From the NCBI GenBank assembly GCA_031255375.1, contig JAIRSP010000060.1:1-13001 (forward strand): DNA of 13,001 nucleotides. Direction: 5' to 3'. The stretch is from Endomicrobium sp. (lineage in GTDB: Bacteria; Elusimicrobiota; Endomicrobiia; Endomicrobiales; Endomicrobiaceae). The position numbers were made by a program, and so were the translations under genes. Positions within the stretch are counted from its first letter, which is position 1, and the number at the start of each line of letters is the position of its first letter. Under the pieces are notes generated by a model that was not told the DNA's origin, did no database searches, and saw nothing but the letters and a program-made list of their open reading frames with translations. Positions 1 to 6,821 of this stretch are shown one piece after another.

Positions 1-1
1 A

Positions 2-694
2 TTTAATAATAGTGATGCTATGGATAATCTGAATAAAAAAGATAACATAAAGAAATTTAATAATATAAAACAAAAAGGTAATATTTTAATTAATGAAAAA
101 AACAATAAAGATCAAGAAGGTAAAAAGATAAAATTTGGTTTAAAAAGTGCTTATGACGATAATACAAAAAATCTTAAATATTCTGATAATAATTTAAAAA
201 GTGCTTATGACGATAATACAAAAAATCTTAAATATTCTGATAATAATTTAAAAAGTGCTTATGACAATAATACAAAAAATCTTAAATATTCTGATAATAA
301 TTTAAAAAGTGTTTATGACGATAATACAAAAAATCTTAAATATTCAAATCTAGATAATAACAGTGATATTAAAAATGCAAGCTATAGCCAGAGTGCACTT
401 TCATTTGATACTTCTGATTTTAAACATTCTTATTATGCAGAAACAATAGTAAAAAAGATAAGTGAACAATGGAAATTAGTTGAAAATTATAAGCAATTAA
501 GTACTATTATATATTTCAAAATTAATAGAAATGGCTCTATTTTTAACGTTTCCATTAAAAAATCATCTGGTAATAAAGAATATGATAGATATGCCTTAGA
601 TGCTATACATAGAATTGCGTCTTTTCCAAATTTGCCAGATGATTATAAAAGTAATGAATTAGGAGTTTATTTTGAATTCAAATGTAGAGGTTAA
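2..694 (+). CDS. TonB/TolA-like energy-transducing protein, 5' end outside window
   Basis: The reading frame is open from the first codon of the window, so the gene very likely starts upstream. The first in-window ATG is at 20 and would give 224 residues. Counting from that Met, residues 1-120 are a hydrophilic Lys/Asn/Asp-rich linker containing four tandem 18-residue repeats. Residues about 135-224 resemble a TonB/TolA C-terminal domain: a helix with the expected Trp (W151), a strand with 'INRNGSIFNVSI', then 'SSGNKEYDRYALDAI' and a Pro-containing end. Such proteins are anchored in the inner membrane by one N-terminal helix and reach across the periplasm to transmit energy from TolQR or ExbBD. 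No membrane helix is visible here, which supports a truncated start. The stop lies 4 bases before the apparent ancestral start of tolB, so the two are probably co-transcribed. TolA is favoured over TonB by the tolB, tolQ and tolR neighbours, but sequence alone does not decide it. Confidence 0.7.
   Translation, partial: FNNSDAMDNLNKKDNIKKFNNIKQKGNILINEKNNKDQEGKKIKFGLKSAYDDNTKNLKYSDNNLKSAYDDNTKNLKYSDNNLKSAYDNNTKNLKYSDNNLKSVYDDNTKNLKYSNLDNNSDIKNASYSQSALSFDTSDFKHSYYAETIVKKISEQWKLVENYKQLSTIIYFKINRNGSIFNVSIKKSSGNKEYDRYALDAIHRIASFPNLPDDYKSNELGVYFEFKCRG
140..345 (+). repeat. 54-bp in-frame tandem repeat, four copies
   Basis: Four head-to-tail copies begin at 140, 194, 248 and 302. Each encodes the 18-residue unit LKSAYDDNTKNLKYSDNN. 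Copies 1 and 2 are identical base for base. Copy 3 differs by one base (Asp to Asn). Copy 4 differs by one base in its first part (Ala to Val) and diverges near its end, after 'KYS'. The period is a multiple of three, so the frame is kept. The array lies in the predicted periplasmic linker of the TonB/TolA-like protein, where length changes are usually tolerated. The near identity implies recent duplication. Confidence 0.95.
686..690 (+). promoter_or_regulatory. Shine-Dalgarno-like AGAGG ahead of the apparent ancestral tolB start
   Basis: AGAGG lies inside the last codons of the TonB/TolA-like gene. It is 8 bases before the ATA at 699, the expected distance for a ribosome binding site. No comparable site precedes the ATG at 753 or the out-of-frame ATG at 728. 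This marks 699 as the likely original tolB start. Confidence 0.45.
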
Positions 695-698
695 CTTA

Positions 699-752
699 AT
701 AAGAAAATTGTTAAATTTCATTACTTTATGAATTTTTTTTGTTTTTTTTTGT
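699..752 (+). other. Disrupted signal-peptide coding segment of tolB
   Basis: In the same frame as the intact tolB reading frame, codons from 699 read I-R-K-L-L-N-F-I-T-L, then TGA at 729-731, then I-F-F-V-F-F-C, running straight into M-Y-N-L-Y-C-K-D-D at 753. A basic start (R-K), a long hydrophobic core and a small/Cys-containing end before the mature TolB sequence is the pattern of a Sec signal peptide. TolB is periplasmic and normally has one. Two things stop it being read: ATA where ATG is expected, and the in-frame TGA. A competing reading is that the leader is in frame 2 (ATG at 728, or further upstream from 695) and lost register by one base in the T8 or T9 run. Sequencing or assembly error is also possible. 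Confidence 0.5.
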
Positions 753-2006
753 ATGTACAACCTTTATTGTAAGGATGATATATATCTTTCTATTGATAAG
801 ATATATAGAAAATCTGGAATAGCTGTAGAATGCTTTAACACTATGGATAAAAATAGTGATTCTGTAAGATTTGCAAAAATAATTAGAAAAATCATTGAAA
901 ATGATTTAATTCTTTCTAAGCATTTTGATATCGTAATATCAATTGATGCTATGAATGATTTTAATAAGCAACAATTATTTTCATTGAAAAAAAAACATGT
1001 TTCAATTATAGTTAACGGATTGGTGCACTGCAAAAATACAGGCGATATACATGTTGAAGTAAAAATTATTGATGCTGTAACCAACGATGTAATATGGAAG
1101 TATAATTATAAAAATAAATATTCTAATTATAGACATTTGGCACATGAAATAAGTGATGGAATTATAAGTAGAATAAAGGGTGAAATTGGAAATGCACAGT
1201 CAAAAGTAGTTTTTGTAAATGATAGCACGAAATTTAAAGAACTATATATTGTAGACTACGATGGACATAATTTACAAAAATTGACAAAAAATAATAAAAT
1301 AAATATTCTTCCAAAGTGGTCACCAGATGGTAAAAGTATAATTTATACAAGTTATTTATATAATAATCCAGATTTATTAATGTTAAATTTTATTGATAAT
1401 AAAAGCAGGATTATTTCAAAATGCCAAGGATTGAATGTAACTGGTTCGTTTTCTCCAAATGGTGAAAACATAATTCTTACATTATCAAAAGGCAAATATC
1501 CAAATTTATATATGATAAATACACGTGGAAAATTGATACGAAAAATAATGAACGATGCAGGATATATCAATACGAGTCCAACATATGCTCCAAATGGACA
1601 TGAGATAGCATTTGTTTCTGATAGATGTGGATATCCACAAATTTACGTAATGAATATTAATGGAGGTATAATAAAAAGAATTACAACATATTTTTCATGT
1701 GATTCACCTGCGTGGTCACCAGATGGTAATAAAATTGTTTTTACGATGAAACAGCCAAATAGTAGTTATGATTTATGTGTATATGACTTGGCAAGTGGAA
1801 AAATTAAAAAAATAACACATAATAAGAAGAATAACGAAAATCCGTCATGGTCACCAGATGGAAGATTTTTAGTATTTTCTTCAAATAGATCTGGAGAATA
1901 TGAGATTTATATAACAACAATAGACGGCTCACATACAAGAAGGTTAGTTAAAATAGACGGCTCTTCTTTTATGCCGTCATGGTCACCTGTTTTAAATAAA
2001 TCGTAA
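753..2006 (+). CDS. tolB: TolB-like beta-propeller protein, export signal missing from intact frame
   Basis: TolB is the periplasmic part of the Tol-Pal system. It has an N-terminal domain followed by a six-bladed propeller, and binds Pal to help keep the outer membrane attached and constricted at division. Residues 1-150 match the N-terminal domain ('DDIYLSI', then 'AKIIRKIIENDLILSKHF'). From about residue 150 come propeller blades marked by the WSPDG-type motif: W189-S-P-D-G, then FSPNG, YAPNG, WSPDG and WSPDG, with a final WSP near the end. The propeller looks complete and undamaged. The start at 753 is the first usable ATG in frame. It has no ribosome site and no signal peptide. The missing leader appears to lie at 699-752, interrupted by a stop. 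The gene may therefore be an early pseudogene, be expressed through slippage or readthrough, or contain a sequence error. tolQ follows after 25 bases. Confidence 0.85.
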   Translation: MYNLYCKDDIYLSIDKIYRKSGIAVECFNTMDKNSDSVRFAKIIRKIIENDLILSKHFDIVISIDAMNDFNKQQLFSLKKKHVSIIVNGLVHCKNTGDIHVEVKIIDAVTNDVIWKYNYKNKYSNYRHLAHEISDGIISRIKGEIGNAQSKVVFVNDSTKFKELYIVDYDGHNLQKLTKNNKINILPKWSPDGKSIIYTSYLYNNPDLLMLNFIDNKSRIISKCQGLNVTGSFSPNGENIILTLSKGKYPNLYMINTRGKLIRKIMNDAGYINTSPTYAPNGHEIAFVSDRCGYPQIYVMNINGGIIKRITTYFSCDSPAWSPDGNKIVFTMKQPNSSYDLCVYDLASGKIKKITHNKKNNENPSWSPDGRFLVFSSNRSGEYEIYITTIDGSHTRRLVKIDGSSFMPSWSPVLNKS

Positions 2007-2031
2007 AAAATATTAGGAGTGTAAATAATAT

Positions 2032-2682
2032 ATGTTTGAAGGAAAGAGTTTTGTTGATATAATAAATATGGGTGGATATGCCGTTTATATTCTTTTGTGT
2101 ACATCATTTTTTTCGATAACGATTATTTGTTTTAAATTAATCGAATTTTATACAAAGTCCAAAGTTTCAAAAACAAAGTTTTTAGACAAATTAATAAAGA
2201 AAATAAACGCTGAAAAAATGGATGATGCAATTGATTTTTGTGATAATATTAATTCACCAATTTCAATGGTGGCAAAGGCTAGTATTATTGCTTTGAACAA
2301 AAATAAAAATGATTCACATGAATCCACATTGATTGACAGGGAAATAATGTTACAAACCGCGAAGTTAGAACGATTTGTTGCGATACTCGGTACCATTGGT
2401 AGCACAGCAGTTTATATAGGATTGTTCGGGACTGTTGTAGGTATTATAAAGGCGTTTCATGATATTTCTAAGATAGATTTGGCTAATGGTATGTCAGCCA
2501 TTATTGAAGGGGTTTCAGAAGCACTTATTGCTACTGCAGCTGGACTTTTTGTTGCTATACCAGCTGTTGTTGCATATAATTTATTTATGAAACTTATAGA
2601 TAGATTTATTATTGATATGGAGTATTGCTCTTTAACTATTAAGGATATTATAAAAAAAAGTGAAAATAAAAAATTATTATGA
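2032..2682 (+). CDS. tolQ: TolQ/ExbB-family proton channel subunit
   Basis: This MotA/TolQ/ExbB-family inner-membrane protein forms, with TolR, the proton-driven motor that energises TolA/TolB or TonB. The protein has 216 residues, close to the family norm. Three membrane segments are visible: about residues 14-36 ('YAVYILLCTSFFSITII'), about 115-137 ('ILGTIGSTAVYIGLFGTVVG', the conserved Gly/Thr-rich helix) and about 158-184 ('EALIATAAGLFVAIPAVVAY'). A cytoplasmic loop lies between the first and second. AGGAG at 2015-2019, 12 bases upstream, supports the ATG at 2032. The stop overlaps the start of tolR by four bases (ATGA), indicating translational coupling. TolQ is preferred to ExbB because tolB is adjacent, but the two families cannot be separated by eye. 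Confidence 0.88.
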   Translation: MFEGKSFVDIINMGGYAVYILLCTSFFSITIICFKLIEFYTKSKVSKTKFLDKLIKKINAEKMDDAIDFCDNINSPISMVAKASIIALNKNKNDSHESTLIDREIMLQTAKLERFVAILGTIGSTAVYIGLFGTVVGIIKAFHDISKIDLANGMSAIIEGVSEALIATAAGLFVAIPAVVAYNLFMKLIDRFIIDMEYCSLTIKDIIKKSENKKLL

Positions 2683-3089
2683 AAAAAAAAAGAAATGTTT
2701 TTATATCAGAAATTAATATTGCTCCATTTACAGATATTATGCTTGTTCTTCTTATAATTTTTATGATAGCAACGCCAATCATGTTTACAAATACATCACA
2801 TATTAAGGTAAATTTACCAAAAACGCAATCGCATAACAATGAGCCAATTATACATTCAAGTATCGAAGTTTTGATTTCAAAGGATAAAAAAATATATATA
2901 GATGGTAAAGAGGTTGAATATTCTCATGTTAAAAATGTTATGGATAATTTTGTATTATTAAACGATAATAACACCGTAATTTTAAAATGTGACAAAAGTA
3001 TTGATTATGAATACGTAATACGTTTTATAGAATTAGCAAAAAAATCTGGTATAACGAAGTTTGCGCTTGCTGTTAATGATAGTAATTGA
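2679..3089 (+). CDS. tolR: TolR/ExbD-family motor subunit
   Basis: TolR/ExbD proteins are single-pass inner-membrane partners of TolQ/ExbB and carry the proton-binding aspartate of the motor. The protein has 136 residues, normal for the family. The signature is 'EINIAPFTDIMLVLLIIFMI', with the key aspartate at D19 at the start of the membrane helix (about residues 20-40). A periplasmic domain (about 45-136) follows, ending in the usual strand-helix pattern ('VILKCDKSIDYEYVIRFIELAKKSGITKFALAV'). The start codon overlaps the tolQ stop (ATGA) and has no strong ribosome site of its own, so it is probably translated by coupling. No pal gene follows in the window; the next gene is tyrS, 131 bases downstream. 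Confidence 0.88.
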   Translation: MKKKRNVFISEINIAPFTDIMLVLLIIFMIATPIMFTNTSHIKVNLPKTQSHNNEPIIHSSIEVLISKDKKIYIDGKEVEYSHVKNVMDNFVLLNDNNTVILKCDKSIDYEYVIRFIELAKKSGITKFALAVNDSN

Positions 3090-3091
3090 AT

Positions 3092-3117
3092 AAAATTATT
3101 ACGTATTATTTTTTTTT
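3092..3117 (+). terminator. Weak AT-rich hairpin with T-run after tolR
   Basis: Just after the tolR stop, 3092-3100 pairs imperfectly with 3104-3112: seven A-T pairs with two T-T mismatches around an ACG loop. An uninterrupted run of nine T ends at 3117. The layout resembles a rho-independent terminator, but the stem has no G-C pairs and would be weak. The rest of the gap to tyrS (3118-3220) is AT-rich with no confident promoter. Confidence 0.3.
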
Positions 3118-3220
3118 GTTTTATAAGATATATTCAAAGATTAAATATAATTTCGTGATTAAATAAATTGTATAAATTAAAAATGTTATTTCTAAAATAG
3201 TTTATAAATAAAATGTTAGA

Positions 3221-4390
3221 ATGATTAATGTAAAGAGTAATATATTAGAAAAAATAGTGTATGGAATAAGCGATATCGTATCAATTGATGAATTAAAAAA
3301 AAAAATTAATTCTTGTAAGAAGCTGAATATAAAATTAGGCATTGACCCAACTGGTCCTGATTTACACTTAGGACATAGCATTCTTATAGACAAATTAAAA
3401 ATTTTTCAAGAATTTGGACACAACGTAATACTTTTAATTGGAGATTTTACAGCAAAAATAGGTGATCCTTCTGGGAAATTAGAAACAAGGCCTATTATGA
3501 CAAATGAACAAATTGAAACAAATATAAAAACATATACTGATCAAATTTTTAAAATTTTAGATGAAAAAAAAACAGAAATTGTTTATAACAGCAAGTGGTT
3601 TGACAGCATTGATATAAAGGAAATTTTAAATCTTACTTCAAAAAGTACAGTTGCACAAATGCTTGTAAGAGATGATTTTTCAAAAAGATATGGAGAAAAC
3701 AAGCCAATAAGTATTACAGAATTTATTTATCCATTACTACAAGCATATGACTCTGTTGTTTTAAATGCAGATGTAGAGCTTGGCGGAAATGATCAAAAAT
3801 TCAATCTTCTTTTAGGAAGACAAATACAAAAATACTATGGTATTAAAAATGTTCAAGTGGCAATTATGATGCCAATTTTGGAAGGAACTGATGGTATTAT
3901 GAAAATGTCAAAATCATATGATAATTATATATCTTTAAACGATTCTCCTGTCGACATGTTTGGCAAAATAATGTCTATTTCAGATACACTAATGTATAAA
4001 TATTATAAATTTCTTACTTATGAAAATTTGAATACAGTGATAAATTTACATCCAATGGATGCAAAGATAAAATTAGCTGAAAAAATTGTAGAAAAATACC
4101 ATGATGAAAAAAAAGCACTAAAAGCAAAGGATGAGTTTAATAGAATTTTTTCAAGAAAAAAAAATCCAAGTAACATAGAAGAATATAGAGTAAAAAAAAT
4201 AGGAATTAAATTATCTGAATTACTTATTGAATCTGGAATGGCAGAAAGTAAAAATAAAGTTAAAAGATTTATAGAGCAAGGAAGTATTAAAATGAACTCA
4301 AAGAAAATATTTAGTGATTTTTTTATTAATCAAAAAGAAAGTTTCATATTACAAGTTGGCAAGAGAAAATTTAAAAAAATAATATTATAA
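3221..4390 (+). CDS. tyrS: Tyrosyl-tRNA synthetase
   Basis: This cytoplasmic enzyme activates tyrosine with ATP and charges tRNA-Tyr. It is a class I synthetase of 389 residues, near the usual 400-420. The HIGH-type motif is H49-L-G-H52 within 'GIDPTGPDLHLGHS'. The KMSKS loop is K228-M-S-K-S232. 'IGDFTAKIGDPSGK' and 'GGNDQKFNLLLGR' are typical of bacterial TyrRS, closest in style to the TyrZ-like branch as I recall it. The C-terminus from about residue 325 is an S4-like RNA-binding domain ('KLSELLIESGMAESKNKVKRFI'). The start at 3221 has no clear ribosome site, but the homology begins shortly after it. Co-transcription with the tol genes or with the following flavoprotein genes is not evident. 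Confidence 0.95.
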   Translation: MINVKSNILEKIVYGISDIVSIDELKKKINSCKKLNIKLGIDPTGPDLHLGHSILIDKLKIFQEFGHNVILLIGDFTAKIGDPSGKLETRPIMTNEQIETNIKTYTDQIFKILDEKKTEIVYNSKWFDSIDIKEILNLTSKSTVAQMLVRDDFSKRYGENKPISITEFIYPLLQAYDSVVLNADVELGGNDQKFNLLLGRQIQKYYGIKNVQVAIMMPILEGTDGIMKMSKSYDNYISLNDSPVDMFGKIMSISDTLMYKYYKFLTYENLNTVINLHPMDAKIKLAEKIVEKYHDEKKALKAKDEFNRIFSRKKNPSNIEEYRVKKIGIKLSELLIESGMAESKNKVKRFIEQGSIKMNSKKIFSDFFINQKESFILQVGKRKFKKIIL

Positions 4391-4422
4391 AATCTAAATT
4401 ACAAGTTTTTAATTAAAAAATG

Positions 4423-4445
4423 ATAAATAAATTTGTTTTATTTAT
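4423..4445 (+). terminator. A/T-only 9-bp hairpin after tyrS
   Basis: ATAAATAAA at 4423-4431 and TTTATTTAT at 4437-4445 form a perfect nine-pair stem with a five-base loop, between tyrS and the NfnA gene. It has no G-C pairs and only a short T stretch after it, so it is at best a weak terminator. In sequence this AT-rich it may be chance. Confidence 0.2.
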
Positions 4446-4465
4446 ATTTGAGGTAGAAATAGACA

Positions 4466-5320
4466 ATGTACAAAATTGTAAGTACAAAAGAAATTGCACC
4501 AAAAATAAAAAGCTACGAAATTTATGCTCCGAATGTTGCTAAAAATGCAAGACCTGGTCAATTTATTATGCTTAGAATCAATAATAAAGGCGAACGCATT
4601 CCATTGACAATAACGGATATAAATTTAAATAAAGGTTTGATAAAAATAGTCTTTCAAGAACTAGGAAAAACAACAATGCAGCTTGGCGCTATGTCAAAGG
4701 GAGAATATATTAAGGATTTTCTTGGCCCATTAGGTCAACCAACTGAGATAAAAAAATATGGCACTGTTGTTTTTGTACTTGGTGGAGTTGGTGTTGCTGG
4801 AGCTTTATTAGTTATAAAAAAATTAAAAGACATTGGTAATAAAATTATTACCATAGTCGGGGCAAGATGTAACGATTTATTAATATTTAAAGATGAATTA
4901 AGACAAGAAAGTAATTATATATTTTTTACAACGAATGATGGAACATATGGCGAAAAAGGATATGTTACAGATGTTTTAAAAAAAATTATAAATCAAGAAA
5001 AAATTGATATGTCATATATTATAGGCCCAGCGCAAATGATGAAATCTGCATCAGAAATTACTATAGAAAAAAATATAAAAACTATAGTATCTTTAAATCC
5101 AATAATGCTTGACGGCACAGGAATGTGCGGTGCATGCAGAGTTACGGTACGTAATAAAACTAAGTTTGCTTGTGTTGATGGTCCAGAATTTGATGCTAAA
5201 TTAGTTAATTGGAATGAATTTATTTTAAGGTTAAAATTATTTGAAAATTTTGAAAAGACAGCAATTGATAAATTTAAACATATTAAAGGGAATAAGTGTT
5301 GCAAAAATGAAAGTATTTGA
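4466..5320 (+). CDS. NfnA / SudB-type ferredoxin-NADP reductase small subunit
   Basis: This is the small, FAD- and [2Fe-2S]-bearing subunit of NADH-dependent ferredoxin:NADP oxidoreductase (NfnAB, also annotated as sulfide dehydrogenase SudBA). The complex couples NADH, reduced ferredoxin and NADPH by flavin-based electron bifurcation in anaerobes. Residues 1-95 form the FAD domain ('ARPGQFIML', then R44-I-P-L-T48). Residues about 100-210 form the NAD(P) domain ('VFVLGGVGVAGALLVIKKL', 'YIIGPAQMMKSASE'). The C-terminal cluster motif has D216, C221, C224 and C236 in 'DGTGMCGACRVTV' and 'FACVDGPEFD', the pattern known for this family. The start has GAGGT at 4450-4454. The 3' end overlaps the large-subunit gene by 14 bases, as expected for a stoichiometric pair. 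Sulfide dehydrogenase activity is an alternative historic label. Confidence 0.9.
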   Translation: MYKIVSTKEIAPKIKSYEIYAPNVAKNARPGQFIMLRINNKGERIPLTITDINLNKGLIKIVFQELGKTTMQLGAMSKGEYIKDFLGPLGQPTEIKKYGTVVFVLGGVGVAGALLVIKKLKDIGNKIITIVGARCNDLLIFKDELRQESNYIFFTTNDGTYGEKGYVTDVLKKIINQEKIDMSYIIGPAQMMKSASEITIEKNIKTIVSLNPIMLDGTGMCGACRVTVRNKTKFACVDGPEFDAKLVNWNEFILRLKLFENFEKTAIDKFKHIKGNKCCKNESI

Positions 5321-6677
5321 AAGAAACCCAAATATCAGAAAAAAAGATTTTGAACAGGTAAGCCGTACTTACACTCAAGAAGAAATGCTAATAGAAGCTA
5401 ACAGATGTCTTAGATGTAAGATACCATCATGTGTTAATGGTTGTCCGGTTGGAATTGATATCCCGGGCTTTATAAAATGCCTTGTTAAAAATGATATTAA
5501 ACAAGCAATAACAATTATAAAAAGAAATAATAATCTTCCAGCTGTATGTGGTAGAGTTTGTCCTCAAGAAAATCAATGTGAAAAATTTTGTATATTGTCA
5601 AAGAAAAATGAAAGCATTTGTATTGGAAATTTGGAAAGATACACTGCTGATAAAACAATTGGTGATTATTATGTTAACAATAATTCAATTGTTTTTGGTA
5701 GTAAAAATATTAAAGTTGCAATTATAGGGTCTGGGCCCGCTGGATTAACGTGTGCTGGCGATTTATTGAAATTTGGATATAATGTTACCGTTTATGAATC
5801 ATTACATGATGCTGGCGGTGTTTTACGTTATGGTATTCCAAAGTTTAGATTACCAAAAAATATTTTAAACTTGGAATTATCAAGTTTAAAAAAAAATGGA
5901 ATGAAAATAATTTTAAATACTCTAATAGGAAGAACGAAAACAGTGAAAGAATTGCTTGACAATAATTACAAGGCTGTTTTTATAGCTGTTGGCGCAGGGC
6001 TCCCAGTATTTCCAAAAATTCAAGGGGAAAGTCTAAATAACGTTTATTCTGCTAATGAATTTTTAGTTCGTGTTAATCTTATGCATTCTATAAATTTCCC
6101 AAATTATGATACACCAGTATACAAAGCAAAAAATGCTGTTGTAATAGGTGGTGGCAATACAGCAATGGATACAGCTAGAACATTAATAAGACTTGGGGTA
6201 AATTCAGTAAAGCTTGTTTATAGAAAAACAGAAAACGAAATGCCAGCGAGAAAAGAAGAGCGAATTCATGCAATTGAAGAAGGTGTAAAAATTATAATTT
6301 TAACTAAGCCATTGAGATTTATTGGTGATGAAAAAGGTTTTGTTGAAGGTGTAGAATGCATAAGGGTAACTCTTAAGAAAAATGATCTTGATAAAATATA
6401 TTTACAAGAAGTACAAAAATCAAATTATATAATAAAGGCTGACATGGTTGTTTTAGCACTTGGATTGTATCCAAATCCTATTTTGCCATCTATTATTGAT
6501 GGATTAGCAACAGATGAAAATGGATATATTTTGATTGATGAAAATTTTATGACAACATTGCCTGGAATTTTTGCTGGTGGCGATGTTATTGGTGGTGCTA
6601 CAGTTATAGAGGCAATGAGCATGGGTAAAAAAGCTGCAAAATCAATAAATAAATATCTAAGTACTTCTTACGATTAA
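5307..6677 (+). CDS. NfnB / GltD-like large subunit of the NADPH-ferredoxin complex (SudA)
   Basis: This is the large flavoprotein subunit partnering NfnA. It belongs to the GltD/glutamate synthase small-subunit-like family and carries FAD, NADP(H) and two [4Fe-4S] clusters. It has 456 residues, a typical length. The N-terminal cluster domain shows C34, C37, C42, C46 and C81, C85, C91, C95. The FAD Rossmann motif is G141-S-G-P-A-G146, followed by 'GGVLRYGIPKFRLPK'. The NADP motif is G281-G-G-N-T-A286. The end has 'PGIFAGGDVIGGATVIEAMSMGKKAA'. I chose the ATG at 5307 because family members begin just before the conserved 'NPNIRKKDFEQV'. An in-frame ATG at 5241 would add 22 unrelated residues and lengthen the overlap to 80 bases. 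A stand-alone glutamate synthase small subunit is less likely, because the small NfnA-type partner is directly upstream and no gltB is seen. Confidence 0.9.
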   Translation: MKVFERNPNIRKKDFEQVSRTYTQEEMLIEANRCLRCKIPSCVNGCPVGIDIPGFIKCLVKNDIKQAITIIKRNNNLPAVCGRVCPQENQCEKFCILSKKNESICIGNLERYTADKTIGDYYVNNNSIVFGSKNIKVAIIGSGPAGLTCAGDLLKFGYNVTVYESLHDAGGVLRYGIPKFRLPKNILNLELSSLKKNGMKIILNTLIGRTKTVKELLDNNYKAVFIAVGAGLPVFPKIQGESLNNVYSANEFLVRVNLMHSINFPNYDTPVYKAKNAVVIGGGNTAMDTARTLIRLGVNSVKLVYRKTENEMPARKEERIHAIEEGVKIIILTKPLRFIGDEKGFVEGVECIRVTLKKNDLDKIYLQEVQKSNYIIKADMVVLALGLYPNPILPSIIDGLATDENGYILIDENFMTTLPGIFAGGDVIGGATVIEAMSMGKKAAKSINKYLSTSYD

Positions 6678-6808
6678 TATTTTGTATTTTATTACATGAT
6701 AAATAAATATGATATCAACTACGGTATATATTAATATTAGAAATATTTGTAAATAATAATTTTAAAATTTCTGGTTATTAGTTAGTATTTATAGCTATAA
6801 AAAATTGT

Positions 6809-6813
6809 GGAGG
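6809..6813 (+). promoter_or_regulatory. Strong ribosome binding site GGAGG of tpiA
   Basis: GGAGG lies 8 bases before the ATG at 6822 and sets the tpiA start there. It excludes the in-frame GTG at 6807, which would overlap it. This is one of the strongest ribosome sites in the window. A TATAAA hexamer at 6796-6801 could be a -10 element, but no -35 at the right distance is convincing. Confidence 0.75.
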
Positions 6814-6821
6814 ATATATTT

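Noticed and set aside
140..345. CRISPR array
   Set aside because: The copies are contiguous with no unique spacers and are translated in frame as part of a protein.
729..731. TGA read as a sense codon (alternative genetic code or selenocysteine)
   Set aside because: TGA ends tolQ, tolR, the NfnA gene and rpiB here, no other gene has an internal TGA, and a selenocysteine in a signal peptide would be without precedent that I know of.
764..1084. Antisense open frame opposite the tolB N-terminal domain
   Set aside because: It is a shadow of the conserved TolB domain, with no recognisable motif.
5241..5306. Upstream in-frame start that would lengthen the NfnB-type protein by 22 residues
   Set aside because: The added residues lie inside the end of the NfnA gene and do not resemble the family N-terminus, while the ATG at 5307 fits it.
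6678..6808. Confident promoter for tpiA in the gap after the NfnB gene
   Set aside because: Many TATAAT-like hexamers occur by composition, and none has a good -35 at 16-18 bases. Only TATAAA at 6796-6801 is worth noting.
6807..6821. GTG at 6807 as an alternative tpiA start
   Set aside because: It overlaps the GGAGG ribosome site of the ATG at 6822, and TIM proteins begin just before 'VGNWKMN'.
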